DNA from: Trichocoleus desertorum ATA4-8-CV12
Lineage (GTDB): Bacteria; Cyanobacteriota; Cyanobacteriia; FACHB-46
Reading direction: 5' to 3'
DNA length: 64,000 nt
Assembly (NCBI GenBank): GCA_019358975.1
Contig: JAHHIL010000018.1
Span: 1-64,000 of the forward strand
Position 1 is the first letter of the stretch. Each line of letters opens with the position of its first letter. The position numbers were made by a program, and so were the translations under genes. Under the pieces are notes generated by a model that saw only the letters and a list, made by a program, of their open reading frames with translations, made no database searches and was not told the DNA's origin. This document shows, piece after piece, positions 18,033 to 27,101 of the stretch.

Positions 18033-18683
18033 TTACCTACCGCCTGTTAACACCTGCTCAGCCGTTAGTTGCAAATCTGGAAAGGTTGGAGAAACAATGG
18101 CCTGGTCACCCCGAAATTGCTGAATTTCATACTCTCCATCCACTAGCATACAGACGGAGAGGGTAGGTTGTTTAGGTTTCCCAATGTGTCGAGTGCCACC
18201 TAAAGCTGCATAATCGGCAATCCAATATTCAGGGATGCCTAAAACTGCGTAGTCTTCCACTTTACGAGCATAATCATTTTGCCAGTTGCTACTAACTACT
18301 TCGGCAACAAATTTAATCGAACTCCCTAGCGTCAAGATAGATTGATCGGCCCAAAGTGGTTCTTGGAAAAGTTCATCTCGGTCAACAACTGCAACGTCAG
18401 GTCGAAATGCTGTGATACCTCTGTTTGCAGGACGTAATAATCCCCGTTGCAGCACAAACCAGGTTAATCCTGTTCCATCGATCTGCACACAGAGCTTGGT
18501 GGTAATGAAAGTGGCAACTTCCTCATGTTGGCCCGTTGGTTCCAAGTCGAACACCTCTCCGTCGATCAACTCATAGCGATTATCGCCACCATAAGAAGCA
18601 AGAAACTCGTCGAAGCTGAGTGGCTTCTGTTGGATTAGTTGGTCGCTCGCTTGCGTACCTGTATAGCGTATCGCAATGGTCAT
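18033..18683 (-). CDS. Uma2 family (DUF820) putative endonuclease
   Basis: The 216-residue protein has the PD-(D/E)XK-like core of Uma2 proteins: the Asp in RPDVAVVDRD, the Glu in FVAEVVSSN, and the helix KVEDYAVLGIPEYWIADY. These proteins are amplified in cyanobacteria, often dozens per genome. They have a restriction-endonuclease fold, but their biological role is not established. No partner gene is visible. The fold is well supported; nuclease activity is inferred. Confidence 0.85.
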   Translation of the reverse strand: MTIAIRYTGTQASDQLIQQKPLSFDEFLASYGGDNRYELIDGEVFDLEPTGQHEEVATFITTKLCVQIDGTGLTWFVLQRGLLRPANRGITAFRPDVAVVDRDELFQEPLWADQSILTLGSSIKFVAEVVSSNWQNDYARKVEDYAVLGIPEYWIADYAALGGTRHIGKPKQPTLSVCMLVDGEYEIQQFRGDQAIVSPTFPDLQLTAEQVLTGGR

Positions 18684-18880
18684 AGGTCAACTTATCCCAA
18701 TCAATACCCTCAGTTTACCAAAGCGAACATGTAATGAAGATGTGCCGGATAAGCCTGCTGCTGGGGATAGATACTCAACATAATGATGAAGGTGCAAGTT
18801 ACTGGACACAAAGAAAATTTTCTCTCAGAGGAATTTCTAATTCAAGAATTTGATTTTCCAGGCCTATAGTAAAGACGAGC

Positions 18881-20791
18881 TTACGCTTTTTCCACCATTT
18901 TTATTAGAACTTGAGATGTCTTACCTTGCTCTTGCGCATCGATATTATCTGGATATTGATCACATAGGATCTTGACCTCACGAGCATAATTTAGAATCTC
19001 ATTTGATGAACCTTTGGTTTCAACAAGGGAAATGCAGTAATACATTAAAGCTGAAACTAGCTGCATCTCTATATGCTCACCTCTAGTTGAGGCTAATTGA
19101 CGATACAAGTTAATCGCTTCATCACAAAAAAATTTGGCTTCTTCAAATTTTTGTAACTTAATACACACCGCAGTGAAGTTCAGCAATATATCTGCCAGGT
19201 CTTCTAGATAAGCTTTATACTTTTTCTCAGCTAGCTTCCTAGCGTGCGGAAGTAAGTCCAGATAGGTTTTCTCAGCGGCATTTAAGTCATTATTTGCAAG
19301 ATAAAAATAGCCTAAAGCAGCAAGATTTTTGACTAATCCTTCCAAATAAAAACTTTCATTCCCCAAAACTAGTTCTTCGTATATATTTTTAGCATTTAAA
19401 AATGAAATTTGAGCTTTTCTATTCATTTCAAGGGCACTATAAGTAGTCCCAAGATTATTAAGAACTAAGGCGTGCCTATATTTGAGAAAAGGTATACCAA
19501 GTATCTTAGAATTACTATGCTCAGGATTCTCTTCTTGAAGTTTTGCATCTAATTCATCAATAACACCAAACAAGGAGTTCGCCAGTTCTAAATACTCTTG
19601 GGATTGTTGATGATCTCCTCTATAGTAATAACAAGCTCCTATGTTTTGAAAAATAATGGGGATAAATGGAAGATGTTTATAGATTTGCAACTCCTCAAGT
19701 TTTTCACAAACAGAAAGAGCATTAAAAAAATATATTTCAGCTATTTCAGCTTGCCCAAGATTACAATAAATACTTCCAACCTCCTCAATTTTTAAGACCA
19801 AATTGAGAAGATAACTTTCTGGTTCACGTTCTGCCAATCTCCCATAAATTTCTAAGCCTTTTACCAGTACTTCCTCTGCTTCGGAAAACTGCAAATTCAA
19901 TGTAAGAAGCTTTGCTTTAAGAAAACGACTATCAGCATTTTTGCGCATCGAGTCATTAAGTATATTTTCTCTCTCTTGAATTCTCGCGAGTTCAGCGTCT
20001 AACTCTACTTCATTAAGGATGTCAATGGCTTTATCAATTTCTGCGTTTAAGAAGCAAAATACAGCTTTTGGGTATAGTTCAGATGCTGTACTAAGATCAA
20101 TATCATTGAGTTTTTGAAGTATACTTTCAACCTGTTGCTCCAGAAAAGTCTTTTGATTCTCCAATTCTAAAATTCGATTTTGTAACTTTGATATTTCTAT
20201 ATCAAAAAAAGCCTCACTTCTAGTGAGGAGTTTTTCTTTGTCAGTTATACGATCTTTAAGAACTTTAATTTGCTCTTGCAACTCTTGATATCGTGGAATT
20301 TTCAGTATAAAATCTTCTCGCTCTGTAGACTCAGACATAGCAAGATTATGTAAGCGGACTTGTTGCTCCCAGCTTTCCTTGCTGCTTTTGATTTGCTCAA
20401 TTGTTAGCTTACTTGTGAGGCCTGGAGAGCGATGTGCGAGGTCATGATCGTTTGGACATAAAACTACTAAGTTAGAGTAACTGTTATCCTGCGAAATTTC
20501 ATACTCGACAATATGATGAATAATATAAGCGTCACTTTTTATTCCTTTGCAACAACAGCAGACAAAGTTACTACTTTCCAATAGTTTTTGCACAGTTTCT
20601 TGATTAATGGGTTGGCGTGACACACATTGTTTGAGCCAAGTCACTTCTTCTGTTGATAGTGCATGATGCTTCACTAACATTTTGCTTGGAGTTGAACGAA
20701 GAGTGGTAGCTGATAGCCCACAAGCCTCTAGCTTGGTAGACATGTTACTAGGAACTCCATATCTAAGATAGGTCTCAAGCAATCTACCCAT
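18881..20791 (-). CDS. HNH-nuclease-like/coiled-coil/TPR protein
   Basis: The 636-residue protein has three parts. Residues of about 60-125 form an HNH-like module: Cys at 78-81, His92-His93 in YIIHHIVEY, Asn107 in SYSNLVVLCP, then Cys112, His116 and His120. Residues of about 155-240 are a charged coiled coil. Residues of about 240-630 form TPR-like helical repeats with family-like phrases such as IFQNIGACYYYRGD and LNNLGTTYSALEMNRKAQ. The gene is clearly more AT-rich than its neighbours and almost free of HIP1 sites, which suggests acquisition by transfer. A nuclease head on a protein-binding solenoid fits a defence or toxin effector, but no experimental family is known to me. It stands alone. 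Confidence 0.75.
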   Translation of the reverse strand: MGRLLETYLRYGVPSNMSTKLEACGLSATTLRSTPSKMLVKHHALSTEEVTWLKQCVSRQPINQETVQKLLESSNFVCCCCKGIKSDAYIIHHIVEYEISQDNSYSNLVVLCPNDHDLAHRSPGLTSKLTIEQIKSSKESWEQQVRLHNLAMSESTEREDFILKIPRYQELQEQIKVLKDRITDKEKLLTRSEAFFDIEISKLQNRILELENQKTFLEQQVESILQKLNDIDLSTASELYPKAVFCFLNAEIDKAIDILNEVELDAELARIQERENILNDSMRKNADSRFLKAKLLTLNLQFSEAEEVLVKGLEIYGRLAEREPESYLLNLVLKIEEVGSIYCNLGQAEIAEIYFFNALSVCEKLEELQIYKHLPFIPIIFQNIGACYYYRGDHQQSQEYLELANSLFGVIDELDAKLQEENPEHSNSKILGIPFLKYRHALVLNNLGTTYSALEMNRKAQISFLNAKNIYEELVLGNESFYLEGLVKNLAALGYFYLANNDLNAAEKTYLDLLPHARKLAEKKYKAYLEDLADILLNFTAVCIKLQKFEEAKFFCDEAINLYRQLASTRGEHIEMQLVSALMYYCISLVETKGSSNEILNYAREVKILCDQYPDNIDAQEQGKTSQVLIKMVEKA

Positions 20792-21165
20792 CAGTAATAA
20801 CCGTGCTGTCTGCTAGTTTTATGGTAGCCAGAATTTTTGCTCAACCTAAGCTGGCAGTACAAAAGTATCAATATTGAGATCATAGGGCAATGATCCTAAA
20901 GACTTAGGGTGGATTAGACTGAACTGCTTTGGGTTGGTTCCTTCATAAAACTTATAGGCCAAAAACAGAAGTCAACAGCATCTTATCGAAGGTGCGATCG
21001 CCAGCATCATGCTGTGATTCGGATTAACTTGTTGCCGCAAGCTTGGAACGGTAATACCCCTATATGAAGGCGTAAACACCGATCCTGCTGGGTACGCTGA
21101 GTTTTTTACAATAGCTGTAACTAGCTGAATGTATATATTTATTGTTTAGAGGGGGAGCGTGCAGT
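20792..21165. other. intergenic region between the HNH-TPR gene and clpB
   Basis: The 374-base divergent spacer must hold both promoters. Upstream of clpB there is a TTTACA at 21105-21110 and AT-rich TATATATTTATT near 21132-21143, but the spacing (over 20 bases) is too long for a confident sigma70 call. I see no CIRCE heat-shock operator. A GAGGGGGAG ribosome-binding site precedes the clpB start. Confidence 0.45.
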
Positions 21166-23793
21166 ATGCAACCAACCAATCCCAATCAATTTACCGAAAA
21201 AGCGTGGGAAGCGATCGCTCAGACCCCTGAGGTGGTTAAGCAAGCCCAGCAGCAGCAGATTGAGACAGAACACTTGTTCAAGTCCTTGGTAGAGCAAGAA
21301 GGACTTGCCAGCAGCGTCTTCAGTAAGCTGGGAATCAGTGTGCAGAAGTTACGCGATCGCACCGAAGAATTTATTAAGCGCCAACCCAAAGTTTCCAATA
21401 GTGGCTCTGTGTACTGGGGCCGTAGTGCGGATACCTTGCTCGATCGCGCTGAAGGCTATCGCAAAGAATTTGAAGACGACTTCATTTCGATCGAACACTT
21501 GCTCCTGGCCTACACCCAAGACGATCGCTTCGGGAAATCGCTGTTTCAAGAATTTAGACTAGACACAGCCAAGCTACGCAGCACGATTGAGCAAATTCGA
21601 GGAAGTCAGAAAGTGACCGACCAAAACCCTGAAGGGAAATACGACTCGTTAACTAAATATGGCCGTGACCTGACAGAATTTGCGCGTCAAGGCAAACTCG
21701 ACCCTGTGATCGGTCGGGATGACGAAATCCGCCGGACGATCCAAATTTTGTCTCGCCGCACCAAAAACAACCCCGTCCTGATTGGGGAACCGGGTGTCGG
21801 TAAAACCGCGATCGCCGAAGGTCTAGCCCAGCGGATTGTGAAAGGGGATGTGCCTGAATCTTTGCGCGATCGCAAGCTGATTGCTCTGGATATGGGTGCC
21901 CTGATTGCGGGTGCCAAGTACCGGGGTGAATTTGAAGAGCGTCTCAAAGCGGTTCTGAAGGAAGTCACCGACTCCAACGGCACAATTATCCTATTTATTG
22001 ACGAAATCCACACCGTTGTAGGCGCAGGGGCGACCCAAGGCGCGATGGATGCGGGTAACTTGCTGAAGCCGATGTTGGCTCGCGGGGAACTGCGTTGTAT
22101 CGGTGCTACCACCCTGGATGAGTACCGCAAGTACATCGAAAAAGATGCGGCTCTGGAGCGACGGTTCCAGCAGGTTTACATTGATCAGCCCACCGTCGAA
22201 GATACGATTTCGATTCTGCGGGGCTTGAAAGACCGCTACGAAACGCACCACAACGTCAAAATCTCCGACAGTTCTCTCGTGGCTGCGGCGACACTTTCAA
22301 CTCGTTACATCAGCGATCGCTTCTTGCCCGACAAGGCGATTGACCTGGTAGACGAAGCGGCTGCCAAGCTGAAGATGGAAAGCACCTCCAAACCAGAAGA
22401 ACTCGACGAAATCGATCGCAAGATTCTGCAATTGGAGATGGAGCGGTTGTCTTTGCAAAAAGAGAGTGATGTCGCTTCTCGCGATCGCCTAGACCGACTA
22501 GAGAGAGAGCTAGGTGATCTCAAAGAAAATCAAAGTCGCCTCAATGCCCAATGGCAAGGAGAAAAGGAGATCCTCGATCGGCGTAAAGCGCTAAAAGAGG
22601 AGATCGAACAAGTGAATGTGGAAGTCCAGCAAGCCGAGCGTGAGTACGACCTCAACCGAGCGGCGGAGCTGAAATATGGCAAACTGACCGAACTGCAACG
22701 GCAACTGGATGAGATCGAAGCGAAACTAGCGGATACTCAAACCAGTGGGCGATCGCTATTGCGCGAAGAAGTGACGGAAGCCGACATTGCGGAGATCATT
22801 TCTAAGTGGACAGGTATCCCCCTGAATAAGCTGGTTGAGTCCGAGATGCAGAAGCTGCTCCAATTGGAAGAAGAATTGCACAAGCGAGTGGTGGGTCAAC
22901 AGGAAGCTGTAACAGCCGTAGCCGATGCGATTCAACGGTCTCGCGCGGGCTTAGCAGACCCCAACCGCCCCACCGCCAGCTTTATCTTCCTTGGTCCTAC
23001 CGGGGTTGGTAAGACGGAACTCGGCAAAGCGCTAGCTTCTTACCTATTTGATACCGAAGATGCAATGGTGCGGATCGATATGTCGGAGTACATGGAGAAG
23101 CACTCTGTGTCTCGCCTGATCGGTGCGCCTCCGGGATATGTGGGATATGAGGAAGGCGGTCAACTCACGGAAGCGATTCGCCGTCGGCCTTACTCGGTAA
23201 TTCTGTTTGATGAGATCGAAAAAGCACATCCGGATGTCTTCAACGTGATGTTGCAAATCCTAGATGATGGCCGTGTCACCGACTCTCAAGGTCGCAAGGT
23301 AGACTTCAAGAACACCATCATTATCATGACCAGCAACATTGGCTCGCAGTATATCCTCGATATCGCTGGAGACAACTCCCAGTACGAGGAGATGCGGAGC
23401 CGAGTCTTGGATGCGATGCGAAACAACTTCCGTCCAGAGTTCCTCAACCGAATCGATGAGATCATCATCTTCCATGCCCTAGACTGCAGCGAACTCCGCG
23501 AGATCGTCAAGCTCCAAGTTCAGCGCTTAGAGCAACGGTTGAGCGATCGCAAGATGGCTCTCAAGCTATCCGATGCTGCCCTCGACTTCTTGGCAGAAGT
23601 GGGTTACGACCCTGTCTACGGGGCACGTCCCCTCAAGCGGGCCATCCAACGCGAACTGGAAACCCAAATTGCCAAGGCGATCCTCCGCAGCGAGTTCACA
23701 ACTGGCGACACCATCTTTGTCGATGTCGAAAACGAGCGGTTAGCCTTCAAGCGCCTACCCGCCGAGTTACTAGCTGCTCAGACTTCTAGCTAA
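21166..23793 (+). CDS. clpB: ATP-dependent disaggregase ClpB
   Basis: The 875-residue Hsp100 starts at the ATG at 21166, after a strong purine-rich Shine-Dalgarno site. It has the Clp N-domain (about 1-145), AAA1 with Walker A GEPGVGKT (about 207-214), the coiled-coil middle domain (about 400-525) that identifies ClpB, AAA2 with GPTGVGKTE (about 610-618), and the C-terminal small domain. The IGF/IGL loop needed for ClpP binding is absent, as expected. It works with DnaK to dissolve protein aggregates. It ends in a clear terminator. Confidence 0.97.
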   Translation: MQPTNPNQFTEKAWEAIAQTPEVVKQAQQQQIETEHLFKSLVEQEGLASSVFSKLGISVQKLRDRTEEFIKRQPKVSNSGSVYWGRSADTLLDRAEGYRKEFEDDFISIEHLLLAYTQDDRFGKSLFQEFRLDTAKLRSTIEQIRGSQKVTDQNPEGKYDSLTKYGRDLTEFARQGKLDPVIGRDDEIRRTIQILSRRTKNNPVLIGEPGVGKTAIAEGLAQRIVKGDVPESLRDRKLIALDMGALIAGAKYRGEFEERLKAVLKEVTDSNGTIILFIDEIHTVVGAGATQGAMDAGNLLKPMLARGELRCIGATTLDEYRKYIEKDAALERRFQQVYIDQPTVEDTISILRGLKDRYETHHNVKISDSSLVAAATLSTRYISDRFLPDKAIDLVDEAAAKLKMESTSKPEELDEIDRKILQLEMERLSLQKESDVASRDRLDRLERELGDLKENQSRLNAQWQGEKEILDRRKALKEEIEQVNVEVQQAEREYDLNRAAELKYGKLTELQRQLDEIEAKLADTQTSGRSLLREEVTEADIAEIISKWTGIPLNKLVESEMQKLLQLEEELHKRVVGQQEAVTAVADAIQRSRAGLADPNRPTASFIFLGPTGVGKTELGKALASYLFDTEDAMVRIDMSEYMEKHSVSRLIGAPPGYVGYEEGGQLTEAIRRRPYSVILFDEIEKAHPDVFNVMLQILDDGRVTDSQGRKVDFKNTIIIMTSNIGSQYILDIAGDNSQYEEMRSRVLDAMRNNFRPEFLNRIDEIIIFHALDCSELREIVKLQVQRLEQRLSDRKMALKLSDAALDFLAEVGYDPVYGARPLKRAIQRELETQIAKAILRSEFTTGDTIFVDVENERLAFKRLPAELLAAQTSS

Positions 23794-23837
23794 TGGTCTA
23801 GATAAGGCGATCGTTGTTTAACTGTTTAACTTTAATT

Positions 23838-23886
23838 AGTCCCCTCCCTTAGTCTTACATCAAGCTAGGGAGGGGGCTTTTTTATA
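23838..23886 (+). terminator. rho-independent terminator of clpB
   Basis: A stem of CCCCTCCCTTA (23841-23851) and TAGGGAGGGGG (about 23866-23875), with a 14-base loop, is followed by CTTTTTT. It is the first half of a segment (23838-23944) that recurs at 25410-25500. Confidence 0.85.
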
Positions 23887-23944
23887 AGTTACGATTCCAA
23901 ATTGCTGAATCTAGTAGGTGATCGCTAATTTACTTTCTACCTAA
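23838..23944 (+). repeat. duplicated terminator segment, copy 1
   Basis: This segment contains the clpB terminator, a 21-base spacer, and the block gaatctagtaggtgatcgct followed by tactttctacctaa. It recurs in the same orientation about 1.57 kb downstream (25410-25500) with about a dozen differences and without the spacer. Confidence 0.75.
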
Positions 23945-24019
23945 CGATCGCAATCAGTGGCGATCCACACCTTATATATCCCAGCCAGCAATCATCATTT
24001 GTCCGTTGCATGGCGATCG

Positions 24020-24442
24020 TTATGCTGTGTCTGGACACTGTACTGGATCTCTAACTGAAATTACTAGAGGGTTTGAATTAGCATTAACCCACCACTCATT
24101 TCCATAGTAATCAAAGTGATGATGGTAACCTTCCACATTACCGTCATCAAACTCAAACCAAGCTGCAAAGATTTCTAACTTCTCGGAGTCCCCTTCGATC
24201 TGCAAGGAATTTTCAGACACCCAAACCCTGACGAAACTATCATTTTTGTAGATATGTAAGGAGCTTAAGCAGACCTTGTAAGGGAATGGATCAACTATTG
24301 CAGCTTTAATAACATAAAATTGCTGACTCTTATTCCGTACAAGATTCAGGATTGACTGCTGAACATTTCGAAGATCTTTAGGCAAACCTGAAAGCTCAAT
24401 TTCTATCCCATGAGGGCTATCGCCAAAACGAATCTCAATCAT
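24020..24442 (-). CDS. immunity-like protein (possibly Imm32-like)
   Basis: The 140-residue acidic, soluble protein has alternating strand and helix pattern. It begins MIEIRFGDSPHGIEIELSGL and has an aromatic, His-rich segment YHHHFDYYGNEWW near residues 111-123. From memory the N-terminal pattern recalls polymorphic-toxin immunity families such as Imm32, but I cannot confirm this. No toxin gene is adjacent. With the next gene it forms a same-strand pair enclosed by the two copies of the terminator segment. Base composition is more AT-rich than clpB. Confidence 0.45.
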   Translation of the reverse strand: MIEIRFGDSPHGIEIELSGLPKDLRNVQQSILNLVRNKSQQFYVIKAAIVDPFPYKVCLSSLHIYKNDSFVRVWVSENSLQIEGDSEKLEIFAAWFEFDDGNVEGYHHHFDYYGNEWWVNANSNPLVISVRDPVQCPDTA

Positions 24443-24634
24443 GCTTCAGATTCAATTGGCTCTTGTTTGCTGCATGTCCTTATAGACAGCCTCATACTAC
24501 CCTAACCTTGAAAACTAATAGATGAGCTTTCAACTACTGTCCCCACCAGAGATTAAGCTGCATAACGGTTTGGATCAGCGGTTGTCATGGTCTTCGCATC
24601 CAAATTTTTTGCAGGGATTATCACAGATTCCTTA

Positions 24635-25042
24635 TTATTTCAGGTAATACAGAATATAGTCTGATTTATGAAATAGCCCTTTGGATTCTGCTTCAGCAAA
24701 CACAGACTTTAATACCTCCTCATCCCGAAACTCTGGAAAATTCTGTGTTCCTCTCTCTACAAAATCATATAAGCGCCAGGCATCAAAACCGTCAATTTGA
24801 CCTTCTCTACCAAAATCCCAATCTACATGTCCTGATGGTAAACGTACGCAACATCCATACCCATGAAAAAAATAAGAAATTTTTTCACTGGGATCTAAAT
24901 ACCCTCTCTGTGGAATTCCCGATAATTGCCATTCTAGAAGACGTTGAGGTCGTTTCAGCCCCTTGTATCGCTCAAATAGCTCAACTGCTTCTCGCACCCT
25001 GTTTTGGTATTCATGGATGAGTTGGATGAGTTTTTCTACCAT
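24635..25042 (-). CDS. DUF6896-like putative immunity protein
   Basis: The 135-residue soluble protein contains the phrases YFFHGYGCCVRLPSGHVDWDFG and IDGFDAWRLYDF, the pattern I associate with the DUF6896 family found among small immunity-like genes of polymorphic toxin loci. It has an N-terminal helix of about 30 residues. It lies 192 bases upstream of the previous gene on the same strand. Function is unproven. Its association with a second immunity-like gene, without a toxin, suggests an orphan immunity island. Confidence 0.5.
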   Translation of the reverse strand: MVEKLIQLIHEYQNRVREAVELFERYKGLKRPQRLLEWQLSGIPQRGYLDPSEKISYFFHGYGCCVRLPSGHVDWDFGREGQIDGFDAWRLYDFVERGTQNFPEFRDEEVLKSVFAEAESKGLFHKSDYILYYLK

Positions 25043-25240
25043 TCACAAGTTAACTCAACTATTTAATAAAATTAGGGTTTGCCCATTTCCTCACGCTGTT
25101 TAGTTCTCGTACAAGAGGCAGAGTACTTCAAGCAAATTCTCACCGACCGACTAATGGCAGGCGTACTATTAAATACGTCACACGCTATTCCTCTAAACTC
25201 ATTTCACGATCGCAACTTCTAAGCCATCAGTTCTCACAAT

Positions 25241-25400
25241 GCGATCGCCATCCAACCTCGCCCATCACCTACTTTTGGCGATCGCTATCCATCTCCATCC
25301 GTCACCTATTTTTGGCGATCGCCATCCATCTCAGTCAACATGTAGTCTGGGCGATCGCTATCCAACCTCACCAATCAAATACTTTAGGCAATCGCAATTT
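25241..25400 (+). repeat. tandem array of 36-37-bp HIP1-headed repeats (LTRR-like), array 1
   Basis: HIP1 octamers GCGATCGC start at 25241, 25278, 25315 and 25351, with a degenerate GCAATCGC at 25388. The period is 37, 37, 36 and 37 bases. Each unit continues with a variant of (C/T)ATCCA(T/A)C and ends CTATTTTTG or similar. The 37-base period matches the long tandemly repeated (LTRR) class described in filamentous cyanobacteria. The second unit differs by one base from a unit at 26907. Confidence 0.8.
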
Positions 25401-25409
25401 AATTCTCAT

Positions 25410-25500
25410 AGTCCTCTCCTTCAGTCTTAATTCAAGCTAGGGAGGGAGCTTTTTTATCGGGAATTTAGTAGGCGATCGCTAAATTTACTTTCTACCTAAT
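25410..25500 (+). repeat. duplicated terminator segment, copy 2 (orphan terminator)
   Basis: This direct copy of the clpB terminator segment has stem CCTCTCCTTCA/CTAGGGAGGGAG, then CTTTTTT, then gaatttagtaggcgatcgct and tactttctacctaat. No plus-strand gene precedes it, so as a terminator it has nothing to stop. Its presence is best explained by duplication or by insertion of the intervening genes. Confidence 0.75.
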
Positions 25501-25594
25501 GACCCCGTCAACCCGCCGCTAGCACCCTTTCGGAATCGATCAACCATCTTTACACAGTCGGTGTGCAACGGGATTGTTAGACAGACAGAACCCA

Positions 25595-26458
25595 TTACGC
25601 TTTAGCGACCACCAGATACCACATATTGTTTAACAATGTACGCTTGTGCAGAATTTTCTCCTCTAAGTCATCTTGTTGCAAAACCTCAATATCTTGAAAT
25701 CCCTTCTCCTCTAACCATACTTTCATCTCATCACCATACATACCAAACAAATACGGCTCACCAATTTCGACAAGTTTATCAATACTGGCTGATATACCTG
25801 GAACTTGGTCATTTTTGAAAGTCATTAAGGGGGAACAGCAATCAAAGAGCAGCACTGAATCAGGTGCCATTTGCGATTTGATGAAGTCTAAGACGCCAGA
25901 AACACTCTCTTTAGGTAGATAGTAGCTAACCCCTTGCCAAACATAAACCGTTGGCAGTGCTTTATCAAAACCATAGCGAACAAGACTGCCGAGGTCGTCA
26001 TGATTAAAGTCGAGGGAGATAAGTTTTAATCCTTCAGGGATGTATCCTAGCTTGCTAACCAGATACTTTTGCTTATCATCAATCGTTTTGGGCAAGTCAA
26101 CTTCAAACGTGGCAACGGCTTTCTCTCGCACACTAGAAATACGAAAGAACCTTGTATCGTAACCTGCTCCAAGCAGAAGAAGTTGCCTACATCCTGAAGC
26201 GATCGCATCTGTAATAACTTCATCACCGTACTTTTCCCTCAAAATGGTGTACCAATAAGTAATTTGCTGAAATCTTTGAGCATCATCGACAGGCTCTACA
26301 CCAAGGTTTAGGGAATCCTCTTGTAAAGACTTTGCTAGGGAATCATCAAAGAACCAGCCAACATACTCATCTTCTAGAATTACACCAGGTTGGAATTGAT
26401 GAGCAAATTTCATCATAGCTGTACCTTTGTTGGTGGACTTGCCTAAATCAATACTCAT
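25595..26458 (-). CDS. SAM-dependent O-methyltransferase of the LCMT/TIGR00027 (COG3315) family
   Basis: The 287-residue class I methyltransferase of the leucine-carboxymethyltransferase-like group has the motifs LLLGAGYDTRFFRI (about residues 93-106), ATFEVDLPKTIDDK with the acidic ribose ligand, and VYVWQGVSYYLPKESV. Related enzymes methylate carboxylates or polyketide intermediates. The substrate is unknown. It is flanked on both sides by LTRR-like arrays, which could mediate its gain or loss. Confidence 0.78.
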   Translation of the reverse strand: MSIDLGKSTNKGTAMMKFAHQFQPGVILEDEYVGWFFDDSLAKSLQEDSLNLGVEPVDDAQRFQQITYWYTILREKYGDEVITDAIASGCRQLLLLGAGYDTRFFRISSVREKAVATFEVDLPKTIDDKQKYLVSKLGYIPEGLKLISLDFNHDDLGSLVRYGFDKALPTVYVWQGVSYYLPKESVSGVLDFIKSQMAPDSVLLFDCCSPLMTFKNDQVPGISASIDKLVEIGEPYLFGMYGDEMKVWLEEKGFQDIEVLQQDDLEEKILHKRTLLNNMWYLVVAKA

Positions 26459-26541
26459 TGGTTCATCTCCACAAGCTTGATACTGGAAGCCTAGCTATAA
26501 GATCCGTTTCTCAATCAATGTAGCCTTAAATAAAACTCGCA

Positions 26542-26769
26542 TTACAAATATTTCTCTGCTAATCGCTCGTCCAACATTGCCTTCACCTCTTCATCTGTAG
26601 GTGGCGGTGAATCAGCCTTAGCAATGCCAATCAAGCTGTCGGCTAAACCTTTCGGTTCGATAGTTAGTTGAGGCTCAGGTTGGAGCGATCGCATCAATGC
26701 ATTTACCAATTGCCAACGCTCTTCGATCGGAAGTTTCAAGGCTTGATCTTGCAGTTCACGTAGCGTCAT
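26542..26769 (-). CDS. antitoxin-like small protein, no toxin adjacent
   Basis: The 75-residue protein starts at the ATG at 26769, because GGAG lies about nine bases upstream; an in-frame ATG nine bases earlier overlaps that site. MTLRELQDQALKLPIEERWQLVNALMRSLQ is the N-terminal helical pattern of a family common in cyanobacteria as the antitoxin half of VapC or RelE-type modules. The C-terminus (PPTDEEVKAMLDERLAEKYL) resembles toxin-wrapping tails. No toxin gene follows, so it is either a solitary antitoxin or a relic. Confidence 0.6.
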   Translation of the reverse strand: MTLRELQDQALKLPIEERWQLVNALMRSLQPEPQLTIEPKGLADSLIGIAKADSPPPTDEEVKAMLDERLAEKYL

Positions 26770-27101
26770 ACCAATCATCTCCGTGTAGAGAGCAGCGGGC
26801 AAGCCGATCCATCAATGTCTGTATCTCAAATTTTAGCGAACTGGCCCAGAACTAGAAACTTTCGGGTCTAGTGTTGCAATCCAATCTCGCTCAACACATA
26901 CTCTGAGCGATCGCTATCCATCCCCATCCGTCACCTATTTTTGGCGATCGCCATCCAACTTTATCCATCACCTATCCTTGGCATGGAGAGATTGATCTAA
27001 GACTATGACTACTGCGATCGCCTAACCAGATGTTGCTAGGTTTAATCTCTCAATGCTTAACTGGGGATTTGTTCATTCAGCAGAGAACAAGATTAAAAAC
27101 A
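26770..27101. other. intergenic region with LTRR array 2
   Basis: The 332-base gap consists of the second 37-bp array (about 26871-26980) and about 120 bases in which I see nothing. Confidence 0.6.
26871..26980 (+). repeat. tandem array of 37-bp HIP1-headed repeats (LTRR-like), array 2
   Basis: HIP1 octamers at 26907 and 26944 are 37 bases apart. They are preceded by a unit whose octamer has decayed to GTGTTGCA at 26871 and followed by a decayed GCATGGAG at 26981. The unit at 26907-26943 matches the unit at 25278-25314 at 36 of 37 positions. Confidence 0.75.

Larger units (their letters stand above)
25043..25594. other. repeat-filled intergenic region
   Basis: This 552-base gap holds the 37-bp tandem-repeat array (25241-25400) and the second copy of the clpB terminator segment (25410-25500). 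I see no gene in it. Confidence 0.7.

Noticed and set aside
21061-21165. CIRCE or other heat-shock operator at clpB
   Set aside because: The palindrome TTAGCACTC-N9-GAGTGCTAA or a close variant was not found.
25241-25400. CRISPR-like regular spacing of 36-37 bases
   Set aside because: The whole unit, not just a repeat with unique spacers, is similar; the phased element is the HIP1 octamer, and there are no cas genes.
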